Shown here piece after piece: positions 9,136-17,936 of a DNA stretch of 64,000 bases (its first letter is position 1; the number at the start of each line of letters is the position of its first letter). The notes beneath the pieces were generated by a model. That model had not been told where the DNA came from. It was given only the letters and a program-made list of their open reading frames with translations, and ran no database searches. Position numbers and translations under genes: made by a program. This stretch comes from CAJXSN01 sp947492235 (GTDB taxonomy: Bacteria > Pseudomonadota > Alphaproteobacteria > Sphingomonadales > Sphingomonadaceae): positions 2,294,001-2,358,000 of the forward strand of contig NZ_CP170453.1 of NCBI RefSeq assembly GCF_042492175.1, written 5' to 3'.

Positions 9136-9917
9136 TTGCTGTCTTTCGGCAGGCTGGAACGGAAGCGTCCGATGTCTTGCTTGGCAATCTCCACTGCAGC
9201 GCCGCGCGGCAGGTCGGCCAAATCGAACGGGCCATAGGATGTGCGGATCAGGCGGCTGACCTTAAGGTCGAAATGCTCCAGAACGCGGCGCACCTCACGG
9301 TTCTTGCCCTCCGTAATGGTCATCACGATCCACTTGTTCGCGCCCTGCTTGCCGCCGCCCCGTTCGATATCGGCGTCGATTTCGCCGTAGCGCACGCCGT
9401 CAATGGTGATCCCTTCCATCAGGCCGTGCAGATCGCTTTCGGCAATGTCGCCATAGGTGCGGGCGCGGTAGGTGCGGGGGATGCCGGAGGATGGTAGCTC
9501 CATCTGCCGTTTCAGGCCGCCATCATTGGTCAGCAGCAGCAGGCCCTCTGTGTTCATGTCCAGCCGCCCGACCGGCATCAGGCGCGGTGTGTCCTGGGGC
9601 AGCGCATTGCGCAGCGCATCGTAGATCGTCGGACGGCCTGAAAAATCGCGTTCCGCCGTCAATAGGCCGACGGGTTTATGAAAGGCGAACAGCCGGGTCG
9701 GCTCCGCCTTGCCCACCGGATTGCCGTCCACCGTGATGCCGCGCAGGCTTTCGAGAAAGGTTGCCGGCGTTTCCACCACCTTGCCGTGAAGCGACACGCG
9801 CCCCTCGGCAATCATCCGCTCCACCTCGCGGCGGCTGGCGACGCCAGCGCGGGCGAGCAGCTTGGCAATGCGGTCGCCATCGGGGCGGTCAGGCGATCGG
9901 GTTTCTTTATGGGCCAT
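9132..9917 (-). CDS. rluB: Pseudouridine synthase, RluB family
   Basis: A 261-residue RsuA/RluB/E/F-family enzyme that converts a specific uridine of 23S rRNA to pseudouridine. An N-terminal S4 RNA-binding domain spans about residues 15-60, and the catalytic motif GRLDMNTEGLLLLT has its nucleophilic Asp at residue 120. The N-terminal extension is short and polar. It is the first gene of the rluB-rsmD pair. RluB and RluF/E cannot be separated with certainty by eye, but the length and rsmD neighbour favour RluB. Confidence 0.9.
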   Translation of the reverse strand: MAHKETRSPDRPDGDRIAKLLARAGVASRREVERMIAEGRVSLHGKVVETPATFLESLRGITVDGNPVGKAEPTRLFAFHKPVGLLTAERDFSGRPTIYDALRNALPQDTPRLMPVGRLDMNTEGLLLLTNDGGLKRQMELPSSGIPRTYRARTYGDIAESDLHGLMEGITIDGVRYGEIDADIERGGGKQGANKWIVMTITEGKNREVRRVLEHFDLKVSRLIRTSYGPFDLADLPRGAAVEIAKQDIGRFRSSLPKDSK

Positions 9918-9952
9918 GATGCCGCGCGGGTTAGGCCTTCAATTGGCCCAAA

Positions 9953-11119
9953 TCAATTAATAGCGCGCAACGCCTGTGCGACTGTATCGGCGAAAGCGCG
10001 CACTCCGCCTTCCAGCGTTCCGAGTGTGATGTGATCGATTGCGCCGCTGGAAAGACCCTGCTGGCCCAATTCCGCCGCGCGGAAGTCCTCGCTGGCAAAC
10101 ACGCCGCCATCCAGCAGCGCCCAGCTTTTCTCCCAATGCGCGCGCGCCTTTTCGGTCGCGGGTGCTTCGGGGATGAGCATGAAATCCTCCACCAGCGTCA
10201 GCTTCTCCGATTGCGGCATCAGGACCATGATATTGAGGTAATCGGGGCTGGGGATCACGATGGTGGCGGGCAGAAATTGATAGGCAAAGGTGACCACGCG
10301 GCGCAGCGCGGCCATGTCGGTCAGGTCGATGTTCTCCATCTCCTCCAGACGGCCCACGGCGCTGCGCATATGCGGGCCGACCGTGTCGCCGGAAGTGATC
10401 CCGTCCTTGAAGAACGGCCCGATGGTGTTCGCGTGCAGCCGGGTGACATGATAGCTTTCCAGAAACGCATCCATGATTAGCTTCCAGTTGCCATGCACCG
10501 TGTGCAGCTTGCGCCGGAACAAATGATGCTCTGAAGTGCCAAAGGCGGCCATATCTTCGCTGATCGCCTGTGCATCGGTGAAGTCGGCTTGCGGGTCGGG
10601 AGAGAACCAGATCAGCCCGCCTTCTTCCATGCTGGGCAGCTCGACCAGACCCATGTCGCTCTTGTCGAGGCCGGGAAAGGTCTCGGGCCGGGGCAGGGCG
10701 AGTAGCTTGCCATCCAGCCGGTAAGTCCATGCGTGATAGGGGCATACCAGCCGCTTGGCGCATTGGCTTTCTTCGCCCTCCACAAGACGCGTGCCCCGGT
10801 GGCGGCAGACGTTGAGAAAGACATGCGCCTTGCCTTCTGAATCGCGGGTCAGCAGCAGCGGGCGGCCTGTGGCGTCATGCGGCACGGCCATATCGCTTGT
10901 GGGCAATAGAGCAGAGGGCGCGATGACTTGCGGTAGCCGCTCGAACAAAGCGGCCTTCTCGCGCGCAAAATGGACGGGATCGGTGTAATCGCTTGCCGGC
11001 ACAGTCTGGATCGTGGTCGAGCGCTTGGGATCGACACTGCCATCCGCAATCCGGCGCGCGAGCGCTATCTGGCCGGGCGTAGGACTGCTGCCTCGGTTCA
11101 CCGCCTGCACATCGCTCAT
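9953..11119 (-). CDS. Rieske non-haem iron oxygenase, alpha subunit
   Basis: A 388-residue aromatic ring-hydroxylating-type oxygenase. The Rieske [2Fe-2S] ligands are C105, H107, C126 and H129 (CRHRG...CPYHAWTY), and the catalytic domain shows the iron-binding segment DAFLESYHVTRLH. The family hydroxylates or demethylates aromatic, sterol or quaternary amine substrates using electrons from a separate reductase; no reductase or beta subunit is adjacent, so the substrate is open. It follows a 35-base gap after rluB and is divergent from the AmpG-like gene at 11212. Confidence 0.9.
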   Translation of the reverse strand: MSDVQAVNRGSSPTPGQIALARRIADGSVDPKRSTTIQTVPASDYTDPVHFAREKAALFERLPQVIAPSALLPTSDMAVPHDATGRPLLLTRDSEGKAHVFLNVCRHRGTRLVEGEESQCAKRLVCPYHAWTYRLDGKLLALPRPETFPGLDKSDMGLVELPSMEEGGLIWFSPDPQADFTDAQAISEDMAAFGTSEHHLFRRKLHTVHGNWKLIMDAFLESYHVTRLHANTIGPFFKDGITSGDTVGPHMRSAVGRLEEMENIDLTDMAALRRVVTFAYQFLPATIVIPSPDYLNIMVLMPQSEKLTLVEDFMLIPEAPATEKARAHWEKSWALLDGGVFASEDFRAAELGQQGLSSGAIDHITLGTLEGGVRAFADTVAQALRAIN

Positions 11120-11211
11120 CCCCGATACTCCTCATCCAGCGCCTTTGCCTTGGCGCGGCTTGGCACTAAGGATTACAGCATATCCTGCGGGAATAAAGGG
11201 ACGGGACGACA

Positions 11212-12993
11212 ATGGCGGATGCAGCAGCAAAACAGGGCAAGCCGGGATGGCGCGCGGTTCTCGCCGCACTGAAGCAGCCCAAGACCGGATACATGCTGCT
11301 GTTCGGCTTTGCTGCGGGCCTGCCTTATGCGCTGGTGCTGGGCACGCTGTATGCTTGGCTGTCCGATGCGGGCGATATCGATCTGGAGACGATGGGTGTC
11401 TTCTCGCTGATCGGGCTGGCTTACGCGTTCAAATTCCTGTGGTCGCCCGCGCTTGATCGGGTCGATATTCCGTTCGTCAGCAGGCTGGGCAAGCGCAAGC
11501 AGTGGATCGTCACCGCGCAGCTGGTGATCGGCGGCGCGCTGGTCGCTCTCAGCTTCATCACGCCGAGCAATTCCACCATCGGTATTTTCAGCCTGCTCGC
11601 TGGCCTCGCGGCCTTTGCCAGCGCGACGCAGGACGTGGTGATCGACGCATGGCGCGTGGATGTGGCGGATGATGTCGCGACCATCGATATCCTCTCCACC
11701 GTCTATCAGATGGGATACCGCATTGCCGCGCTGGTCGGCGGTGCGCTGGCACTGTTCGCGGCAGAGCGGGTAGGCTGGCCAGCGACCTATTTCGGCATGG
11801 GGCTGACGATGCTGGCAGTTGGTTTCGCCGGACTGTGGGCACCCGATGCCAACGCAGCGGACATGGCGGCCGATCAGGCGGCGTTGGGCGATGATCCTTA
11901 CGGCCTGCGCGTGGCTGGCCAGATGCTGCCCAAGGTCCGCATGACGGCGCTGGCCATCGTGGCCCTGCTGTGGGGCTGGGCACTGGTGACGGTCGGTGTG
12001 TTCATGGTTCGCAGCCTGTCGAGCGATCCCGACGCGCGGCCCGACTCGGTCGAGTTTATCTCGAACATGGGACCACTTATTGTGATCGCTACCGTGGTGT
12101 TGCCGGCGATGGTGGCGGCATGGCTGGAAAGCGCGCGCAAGCGCGGGAAGTACGTGATACCTGCTGGTATCGAGGATGGCCCCGGTATCCAGACCGGCCA
12201 ATACACATCCCAATACGCTGCAGCGTCAACTGGCGACCGGGCGATGGACCATCTTTACCGCGCTCTGGTTCTGCCGCTGACCGATTTGATCGGGCGGCTG
12301 GGCTGGGCGATTATTATCGTTATCGCTCTGGTGCTGACCTACCGCATCACCGACGCGATCTGGGGCACGTTTGCCTACCCGTTCTATCTCGGCGAGTTGG
12401 AATATACGAAGGACGAGGTGGCTGTGGCGTCCAAGTTCTTCGGTGTCGGGGCGCTGTTAGTTGGCCTCGCACTGGGCGGATATTTGCTAACCGCGATTGG
12501 CCGGATGGTCACGCTGACATTGGGCGCATTTCTGGCAGCGATTACCAACCTGCTCTACGCCGATCTGGCCATCGGCGGCGCGCGCGTGCAGGCCTTTGCC
12601 GATATGACAGGCTTTACCTGGCTCGTCGGGGCGCTGGGCGGTGATGACCGGCTGGCGACGTTGATGATGGCGATTGCCGGCGAGAATATCGCTGTGGGTA
12701 TCGCGGGCGCTGCGTTCGTCGCCTACCTCTCCAGCATCGTGTCAAAAGGATACAGCGCTGTGCAATATGCGCTGCTGTCCTCGCTCACGCTGCTGGTCGG
12801 CACGCTGGGGCGCGGCGCGCTGGGCCAGATGATCGAGGAACAGAGCTACTACGATGTTTTCATCCTGACCACCTTAATCGGGATGGGCGCCGTGGTGCTG
12901 TGCATTATCGAATGGATTCGGCAGGCGCGGCTGGGCAAGGCGTCTGGGGTTGTTGCTCCCGATCCGAAATTGAGTGCCGACCCGGCAGAGTGA
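11212..12993 (+). CDS. ampG: AmpG-like MFS permease
   Basis: A 593-residue major facilitator protein with 12-14 membrane segments. The N-terminal part (GYMLLFGFAAGLPYALVLGT, FKFLWSPALDRVD, RKQWIVTAQ, ATQDVVIDAW) is typical of AmpG, the inner membrane importer of anhydro-muropeptides in cell-wall recycling. The protein is about 100 residues longer than E. coli AmpG, mainly because of a polar central segment (about residues 215-345) and an insertion before the C-terminal helices. AmpG supplies the inducing signal for ampC in other bacteria; a beta-lactamase gene lies 6 kb away but is of another class. It abuts the convergent folC stop with no spacing. Confidence 0.88.
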   Translation: MADAAAKQGKPGWRAVLAALKQPKTGYMLLFGFAAGLPYALVLGTLYAWLSDAGDIDLETMGVFSLIGLAYAFKFLWSPALDRVDIPFVSRLGKRKQWIVTAQLVIGGALVALSFITPSNSTIGIFSLLAGLAAFASATQDVVIDAWRVDVADDVATIDILSTVYQMGYRIAALVGGALALFAAERVGWPATYFGMGLTMLAVGFAGLWAPDANAADMAADQAALGDDPYGLRVAGQMLPKVRMTALAIVALLWGWALVTVGVFMVRSLSSDPDARPDSVEFISNMGPLIVIATVVLPAMVAAWLESARKRGKYVIPAGIEDGPGIQTGQYTSQYAAASTGDRAMDHLYRALVLPLTDLIGRLGWAIIIVIALVLTYRITDAIWGTFAYPFYLGELEYTKDEVAVASKFFGVGALLVGLALGGYLLTAIGRMVTLTLGAFLAAITNLLYADLAIGGARVQAFADMTGFTWLVGALGGDDRLATLMMAIAGENIAVGIAGAAFVAYLSSIVSKGYSAVQYALLSSLTLLVGTLGRGALGQMIEEQSYYDVFILTTLIGMGAVVLCIIEWIRQARLGKASGVVAPDPKLSADPAE

Positions 12994-14358
12994 TTAGTCG
13001 GGCAGTTCGTCGTTAAGCCGTAGGACTTCGCCGGCGAGATAGAGCGAGCCCAATACGGCGACAGGTTGCCATTCGTCATGGGGCCTGCCGGTGTTGAGCA
13101 TGTTCAACGCGCTTGTCACGTCGTCTGCCGCACCATGGCCAGCTATGCCCGCTTCCTTTGCAATTGCACGAATTGCACCCGGCTCGTGATGATCATGGCT
13201 CGGCACCGGCACACCGACCAATGTTCGCGTTATTGGCGCAATCGTGTGAATGAACTCCGCCACGTTTTTATTACGAAGCATACCCAGAACGACGCTGATT
13301 TTTGGGCCGTCTTCGGTGAAGTTTATCAGCCGGCTTTCTTTGGATAAAGTTTGTCTAATTGCCGCCGCCGCATTCGCGTTGTGACCGCCATCGACCCAGA
13401 TATCGAACCCGGCATCAATATCCATCAGCGGCCCGTCGGTCAGCCGCTGCATTCTTGCAGGCCAATGCGCCCTTCGCAGCCCCTCGGCCATCGCTATGTT
13501 GCTGATTGAAAGTATGCTTTGATTGCGCAACATTGCGATTGCGAGGCCCGCATTTTCCGCTTGGTGTTCGCCGAACATGGCGGGCAGGGGCAGGTCCAGC
13601 TTTCCCCGATTGTCCCTGTATTCCAGCCGGTCCGTGACGTCGATGTTCCAACCATCACCGCGCATGGCCAATGGTGTCTGGTGTTTCGCCGCAGCGATCC
13701 GTATTTCACGGTTGGCTCCCTCAGCATAGGTCTGGGTCACCAGCGCAGCACCCGGTTTGGCAATGCCCGCCTTCTCAAAAGCAATCCGCGCGATTGGATC
13801 GTCAGGTGTGCCCTCTTCCGGGGCAAGTAGGAACCGCTCGTGGTCTATGCCAAGCGCCGCAATCCCGCATACCGCAGGGTGTTCGATAACATTCGTCGCA
13901 TCGAAACGGCCGCCCAAACCGACTTCGACAACGCAGACATCAGCAGGGGTGCGGCTGAAGGCGAGGAAGGCGGCGGCAATGGTGACTTCGAAGAAGCTGG
14001 GGTTCAGGTCCTCGCCCGCATCCAGAACCTCCTCCAGCAGAGCCGCGAGCGCATCATCCTCGATCAGCTTTCCCGCCAGCCGGATACGTTCGTTATAGCG
14101 CACCAGATGCGGGCTGGTGGTGACGTGGACGCGCTTGCCGTCCGCCTCCAGCATGGCCCGCAGGAAGGCGCAGGTGGAGCCTTTGCCATTGGTCCCCGCG
14201 ACATGGAAAACGGGCGGGAGAGAGCGCTGCGGATTGCCCAACCTGTCCAGTAAAGCGCGGATGGTTTCCAGCCCCAGCCGCCCGTCCGGCACACTCAAAG
14301 CGCCGAGGCGGTCGAGCTGCGCCTGCACTGCGGGGCTGTCCGATTTTGCGAAGTCCAT
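12994..14358 (-). CDS. folC: Dihydrofolate synthase / folylpolyglutamate synthase
   Basis: A 454-residue bifunctional enzyme that adds glutamate to dihydropteroate and polyglutamate chains to folates. The ATP-binding motif GTNGKGS is at residues 55-61 and the Mur-ligase-like centre and C-terminal domain follow; DGGHN (about 325) is conserved in the family. It is the last gene of the trp-accD operon. Its ribosome-binding site is made by the end of a palindromic repeat six bases upstream of the ATG. The stop abuts the end of the convergent ampG-like gene. Confidence 0.95.
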   Translation of the reverse strand: MDFAKSDSPAVQAQLDRLGALSVPDGRLGLETIRALLDRLGNPQRSLPPVFHVAGTNGKGSTCAFLRAMLEADGKRVHVTTSPHLVRYNERIRLAGKLIEDDALAALLEEVLDAGEDLNPSFFEVTIAAAFLAFSRTPADVCVVEVGLGGRFDATNVIEHPAVCGIAALGIDHERFLLAPEEGTPDDPIARIAFEKAGIAKPGAALVTQTYAEGANREIRIAAAKHQTPLAMRGDGWNIDVTDRLEYRDNRGKLDLPLPAMFGEHQAENAGLAIAMLRNQSILSISNIAMAEGLRRAHWPARMQRLTDGPLMDIDAGFDIWVDGGHNANAAAAIRQTLSKESRLINFTEDGPKISVVLGMLRNKNVAEFIHTIAPITRTLVGVPVPSHDHHEPGAIRAIAKEAGIAGHGAADDVTSALNMLNTGRPHDEWQPVAVLGSLYLAGEVLRLNDELPD

Positions 14359-14364
14359 CAGATT

Positions 14365-14372
14365 CCCCTCCC
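14365..14372 (-). promoter_or_regulatory. Shine-Dalgarno of folC supplied by a repeat hairpin
   Basis: Reading the minus strand, GGGAGGGG ends six bases before the folC ATG (14358). These bases are the 3' half of the perfect 22-base hairpin 14365-14386, so the ribosome-binding site can be hidden by base-pairing with CCCCTCCC. That translation is actually controlled this way is inference. Confidence 0.6.
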
Positions 14373-14462
14373 GCTTGCGGGAGGGGTTAGGGGTGGGAAT
14401 TGGAGCGTGCTACGCATGGTGTTCTCGTGCCCACCCCCGGCCCCTCCCGCAGGCGGGAGGGG
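14365..14462. repeat. Double palindromic interspersed repeat (CCCCTCCC family), copy 1
   Basis: Two nearly identical palindromes, CCCCTCCCGC-TT-GCGGGAGGGG (14365-14386) and CCCCTCCCGC-AG-GCGGGAGGGG (14441-14462), are joined by an inner inverted repeat GGGGTGGG (14390-14397) / CCCACCCC (14430-14437). The whole unit is a near-symmetrical 98-bp inverted repeat in the accD-folC gap. A second, diverged copy with the same plan lies at 33463-33563. Confidence 0.85.
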
Positions 14463-14467
14463 AGAAA

Positions 14468-15316
14468 TTAAGCCGCTTCCTCGCCCCGCATATAGTCCAG
14501 CAGCATTGCCAGTTCCTCGCGCAGATCCTTGCGATGCACCACGCGGTCCACCATCCCGTGCTTGTGGAGATATTCCGCGCGCTGGAAGCCTTCGGGCAAT
14601 TGCTCGCGGATAGTGTCCTGGATCACACGTTGTCCGGCAAAACCGATAAGTGCGCCGGGCTCGGCAATCTGCACGTCGCCCAGCATCGCATAGCTGGCGG
14701 TGACGCCGCCCGTGGTCGGGTCGGTCAGCACCACGATATAGGGCAGGCCAGCCTGTTTCAGGCGCCGGGTCATCACGGTTGCCTTGGGCATCTGCATCAG
14801 GCTGAGAATGCCCTCCTGCATCCGCGCGCCGCCAGCCGCCGTCACGACGACATAGCCGCAGCCACGGTCGAGCGCTTCCTGAGCACCAGCGCAGAAGGCT
14901 GTGCCCACAGCCATGCCCATGCTGCCGCCCATAAATCCGAAATCCTGCACGCCGATCACGGCGGGCTGGTCTAGGATTGCGCCCGAACCCACTGTAAACG
15001 CGTCTTTGTGCGGGTTCTTAGCGCGCGCCTGTTTCAGCCGCTCGGTGTATTTCTTGCTGTCCTTGAACTTCAGCGGGTCTTCAGCAACCTCCGGCTGAGG
15101 GAGCACGGTGTATCCCTCGTCCAGCAGCAGGGCGAGGCGCTGATCCGCGCTTATACGGCCATGGTGCCCACAATTGGGGCAGACATGCAGGTTCTCCTCA
15201 TACTCTTTGACGAAGAGCATTTCCTGACAGGAGGGGCATTTGACCCAAAGATTGTCGGGCGTTTCCCGCTTCGCCATGAAGGGGAGCGAGTTTCTGACGC
15301 GGGTGATCCAGTTCAT
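14468..15316 (-). CDS. accD: Acetyl-CoA carboxylase carboxyltransferase subunit beta
   Basis: A 282-residue subunit of the carboxyltransferase that makes malonyl-CoA for fatty acid synthesis, partner of AccA (not in this window). The N-terminal zinc ribbon CPSCQ...CPNCG (residues about 27-49) and the crotonase-like core with GGSMGMAVG and GGARMQEG are clear. The start MNWITRVRN at 15316 overlaps the trpA stop by four bases (ATGA), giving translational coupling. trpA-accD-folC is a common alphaproteobacterial order. Confidence 0.97.
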   Translation of the reverse strand: MNWITRVRNSLPFMAKRETPDNLWVKCPSCQEMLFVKEYEENLHVCPNCGHHGRISADQRLALLLDEGYTVLPQPEVAEDPLKFKDSKKYTERLKQARAKNPHKDAFTVGSGAILDQPAVIGVQDFGFMGGSMGMAVGTAFCAGAQEALDRGCGYVVVTAAGGARMQEGILSLMQMPKATVMTRRLKQAGLPYIVVLTDPTTGGVTASYAMLGDVQIAEPGALIGFAGQRVIQDTIREQLPEGFQRAEYLHKHGMVDRVVHRKDLREELAMLLDYMRGEEAA

Positions 15317-16098
15317 GGTTGTGTCTTTGCCGCCGAATGCACTGCCTTGGCAAGGGAGGCCGTCAGCGCTTTGAGATGCTGCGGCGCGTCTGCCCCATGT
15401 TGGCCGACCAGTTCGACCAGCGCGGAACCGACCACAACGCCGTCCGCAACCTTGGCGATTTCGCCCGCTTGTTCCGGCGTGCGGACGCCGAAGCCGACCG
15501 CAATCGGCAGTTCGGTGGAGGCTTTGAGCCGCGCAACCGCATCGGCGATACTGGCCTGCGCCGCCTGCTGTTTGCCGGTGATCCCGGCGACCGAGACGTA
15601 ATAAACGAAGCCGTTCGAACCGCTCAGCACCGTGGGCAGGCGCGCGGCATCGGTGGTGGGGGTGGCAAGGCGGATCGGCGCAATGCCCTTGGCGCGCAAA
15701 GCGGGGCCGAGGGCCTCGTCTTCCTCCGGCGGAATATCCACACAGATCACGCCGTCCACGCCAGCTTTGGCGCATTCGTCAGCAAACCATTCCGGCCCGC
15801 GCCGAACCATCGGATTGGCATAGCCCATCAGCACCAGCGGCACATCCGGGTGGCGCGCGCGGAATGCGGCGGCGATGGCGAATATGTCTGCCGTTGTGGT
15901 GCCAGCGCCCAGCGCGCGCAGGTTCGCTTCCTGAATGGCGGGGCCATCGGCCATCGGATCGGTGAAGGGCATCCCCAACTCGATCACATCCGCGCCGCCC
16001 TCGACCAAAGCATCGAGATTTGCGGAGGTGTTCCCGTCACCGGCGGTAACGAAGCAGACGAGAGCGGGGGAGGCGAAGGCGGCTTTGAAGCGGGTCAA
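15313..16098 (-). CDS. trpA: Tryptophan synthase alpha chain
   Basis: A 261-residue TIM-barrel subunit that cleaves indole-3-glycerol phosphate to indole, which is channelled to TrpB. Catalytic acids are E40 (VIELGMPFTDP) and D51 (MADGP). The length matches the family. It is separated from trpB by a small membrane ORF and about 340 bases that include a palindromic repeat, an unusually long gap for genes of one enzyme complex. Confidence 0.96.
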   Translation of the reverse strand: MTRFKAAFASPALVCFVTAGDGNTSANLDALVEGGADVIELGMPFTDPMADGPAIQEANLRALGAGTTTADIFAIAAAFRARHPDVPLVLMGYANPMVRRGPEWFADECAKAGVDGVICVDIPPEEDEALGPALRAKGIAPIRLATPTTDAARLPTVLSGSNGFVYYVSVAGITGKQQAAQASIADAVARLKASTELPIAVGFGVRTPEQAGEIAKVADGVVVGSALVELVGQHGADAPQHLKALTASLAKAVHSAAKTQP

Positions 16099-16306
16099 GC
16101 TGACAAACCTTGTAGTTGGGGAATTGCAGGAACAGGAATGGCGGACAGGGTGACACGTGTAACCCTCGTGTCACCCGGGTTAAGTGGTTGTGGAGGAAGT
16201 GCTTTTTGGCATGGGCGTTACACATGGGCAGTTCTGGCGTGGTTTCTTTCGACGGTTCGGTTTCATCGCGTTGCCATGGCATATTCGAGGGGATGTAGGA
16301 CAGCCT

Positions 16307-16403
16307 GGATTCCCACGTCACCCCGGCCCCAGAGTCGGGGGCCCGCTGCCTTTCGCGCCGCGCCCAAAGAAGCTGGACCCCGGATCAAGTCCGGGGCGAC
16401 GGG
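16307..16403. repeat. Interspersed palindrome, CCCCGGATCAAGTCCGGGG family
   Basis: The right half, AGCTGGACCCCGGATCAAGT continuing CCGGGGCGACGGG (16371-16403), contains a perfect internal palindrome; the left half (16311-16350) is a degenerate inverted copy starting CCCACGTCACCCCGG. This form of repeat is widespread between genes in Alphaproteobacteria (from memory). It lies in the gap between the small membrane ORF and trpA. The remaining stretch 16099-16306 shows no gene. Confidence 0.75.
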
Positions 16404-16435
16404 ATTTTTCGTCAGTCGGTTTATGGATACGCGGG

Positions 16436-16621
16436 TCATGCGCGGGGATTCCAGATTGCGGCGGCCAATGCGACGGCAAGCGCGATTCCCAGAGCAAATG
16501 GTGCGATTTCAGGGGCAGAGATCCCGCGTCCCGACACTACGAGCGCGAGCGCGGACAAAATAAACCCGATCGGTAATCCAATGAGAAAGAAGACACCGGC
16601 GCGGGCAGGGGAGAAGGTCAA
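16436..16621 (-). CDS. Small membrane protein downstream of trpB
   Basis: A possible 61-residue protein with two hydrophobic helices (GVFFLIGLPIGFILSALALVV and FALGIALAVALAAAIW). The suggested start is a TTG at 16621 that overlaps the trpB stop as TTGA, the same kind of coupling seen at several other junctions in this window; the frame also extends upstream to an ATG inside trpB at 16678. No family is recognised. Small size and the unusual start make it uncertain, but the two clean membrane segments argue for a real gene. Confidence 0.5.
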   Translation of the reverse strand: MTFSPARAGVFFLIGLPIGFILSALALVVSGRGISAPEIAPFALGIALAVALAAAIWNPRA

Positions 16622-17829
16622 ATCTCCACTCCCAGCTTTTCGGCGACGGTGAAGATGTCCTTGTCGCCGCGTCCGCACAGATTCATGAGGATGATCTGAT
16701 CGTCGGCCATTGTCTTGGCGCGATCTGCTACCGCGGCAATCGCGTGGCTCGGTTCCAATGCGGGGATGATGCCTTCGGTGCGGCAGAGCAGCTGGAAGCC
16801 GTCTAGCGCCTGCTCGTCGGTCACGGCGGTGTATTCGACCCGGCCGCTTTCCTTCAGCCAGGCGTGTTCGGGGCCGATGCCGGGATAGTCCAGACCGGCG
16901 CTGATCGAGTGGCCTTCGGTGATTTGGCCGTCTTCGTCCTGCAGCAGATAGGTCTTGTTGCCGTGCAGCACGCCGGGCGATCCGCCCAGCAGGCTGGCGG
17001 CGTGTTCGTCGCCGTCGAGGCCGTGGCCCGCAGCCTCCACACCGAGCATCTTCACTTGCCGATCATCGAGGAACGGGTGGAACAGGCCCAGCGCGTTCGA
17101 TCCGCCGCCGATGCAAGCGACCAGCAGATCGGGCAGGCGGCCTGTCCGGCTGAGCATCTGCGCCCGCGCTTCGGTGCCGATCACGCTTTGGAAATCGCGG
17201 ACCATTTCGGGATAGGGGTGCGGGCCGGCAGCGGTGCCGATGATGTAGAACGTGTCCTCCACATTCGCGACCCAGTCGCGCAGCCCTTCGTTCATCGCAT
17301 CTTTCAATGTCGCGCCGCCGCTGGTGACGGGGACGACTTCAGCGCCCAGCAGCTTCATCCGGAAGACATTGGGCGACTGCCGCTTGACGTCCTCTGCGCC
17401 CATATAAATCACGCAGGGCAGGCCGAACCGCGCACAGACCGTGGCCGTGGCGACCCCGTGCTGGCCCGCGCCAGTCTCCGCGATAATCCGCTTCTTCCCC
17501 ATGCGGATTGCGAGCAGGATCTGGCCGATACAATTGTTAATCTTGTGCGCGCCGGTATGGTTCAGCTCGTCGCGCTTGAACCAGACCTGTGCGCCCCCGA
17601 GCGCCTCAGTCAGCCGCTCGGCAAAATAGAGCGGGGAGGGGCGGCCAACATAATGCTCCAGCAGATCGTCGAACTGGGCTTTGAACGCCGGGTCGGCCTG
17701 CGCGGCGCGGTATTCACGTTCCAGGTCGAGGATCAGCGGCATCAGCGTTTCGGCGACATAGCGCCCGCCGAACTCGCCGAAATGCCCGCGATCGTCAGGC
17801 TGGGTGCGGTAGGAATTGGGTTGGTTCAT
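16618..17829 (-). CDS. trpB: Tryptophan synthase beta chain
   Basis: A 403-residue PLP enzyme that condenses indole and serine to tryptophan. The PLP lysine is K96 in HTGAHKINN, and the phosphate-binding CIGGGSNALG is present further on. The length is standard for TrpB1. It follows trpF after a 107-base gap that holds a palindromic repeat; its own ribosome-binding site is weak. Confidence 0.97.
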   Translation of the reverse strand: MNQPNSYRTQPDDRGHFGEFGGRYVAETLMPLILDLEREYRAAQADPAFKAQFDDLLEHYVGRPSPLYFAERLTEALGGAQVWFKRDELNHTGAHKINNCIGQILLAIRMGKKRIIAETGAGQHGVATATVCARFGLPCVIYMGAEDVKRQSPNVFRMKLLGAEVVPVTSGGATLKDAMNEGLRDWVANVEDTFYIIGTAAGPHPYPEMVRDFQSVIGTEARAQMLSRTGRLPDLLVACIGGGSNALGLFHPFLDDRQVKMLGVEAAGHGLDGDEHAASLLGGSPGVLHGNKTYLLQDEDGQITEGHSISAGLDYPGIGPEHAWLKESGRVEYTAVTDEQALDGFQLLCRTEGIIPALEPSHAIAAVADRAKTMADDQIILMNLCGRGDKDIFTVAEKLGVEI

Positions 17830-17843
17830 CGAAACAAGGAAAT

Positions 17844-17917
17844 CCGTTCGTGCTGAGCTTGTCGAAGTACGAGTGGCGGGTGCCTTGCCAGCCCTTCGAC
17901 AAGCTCAGGGCGAACGG
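17844..17917. repeat. Interspersed inverted repeat (CTGAGCTTGTCGAAG family), copy 1
   Basis: The 24-base arm starting CCGTTCGTGCTGAGCTTGTC (17844-17867) is an almost perfect inverted copy of the arm ending CAAGCTCAGGGCGAACGG (17894-17917), with a 26-base centre. The same family recurs at 32400-32459. It lies in the trpF-trpB gap, inside the operon, so it will be transcribed and can fold into a long hairpin. Confidence 0.88.
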
Positions 17918-17936
17918 GTCAAGGGCCATGCATTCG

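Noticed and set aside
11173..12213. 346-residue minus-strand frame
   Set aside because: Antisense to the AmpG-like permease, with the Gln/His/Arg-rich look of a shadow frame.
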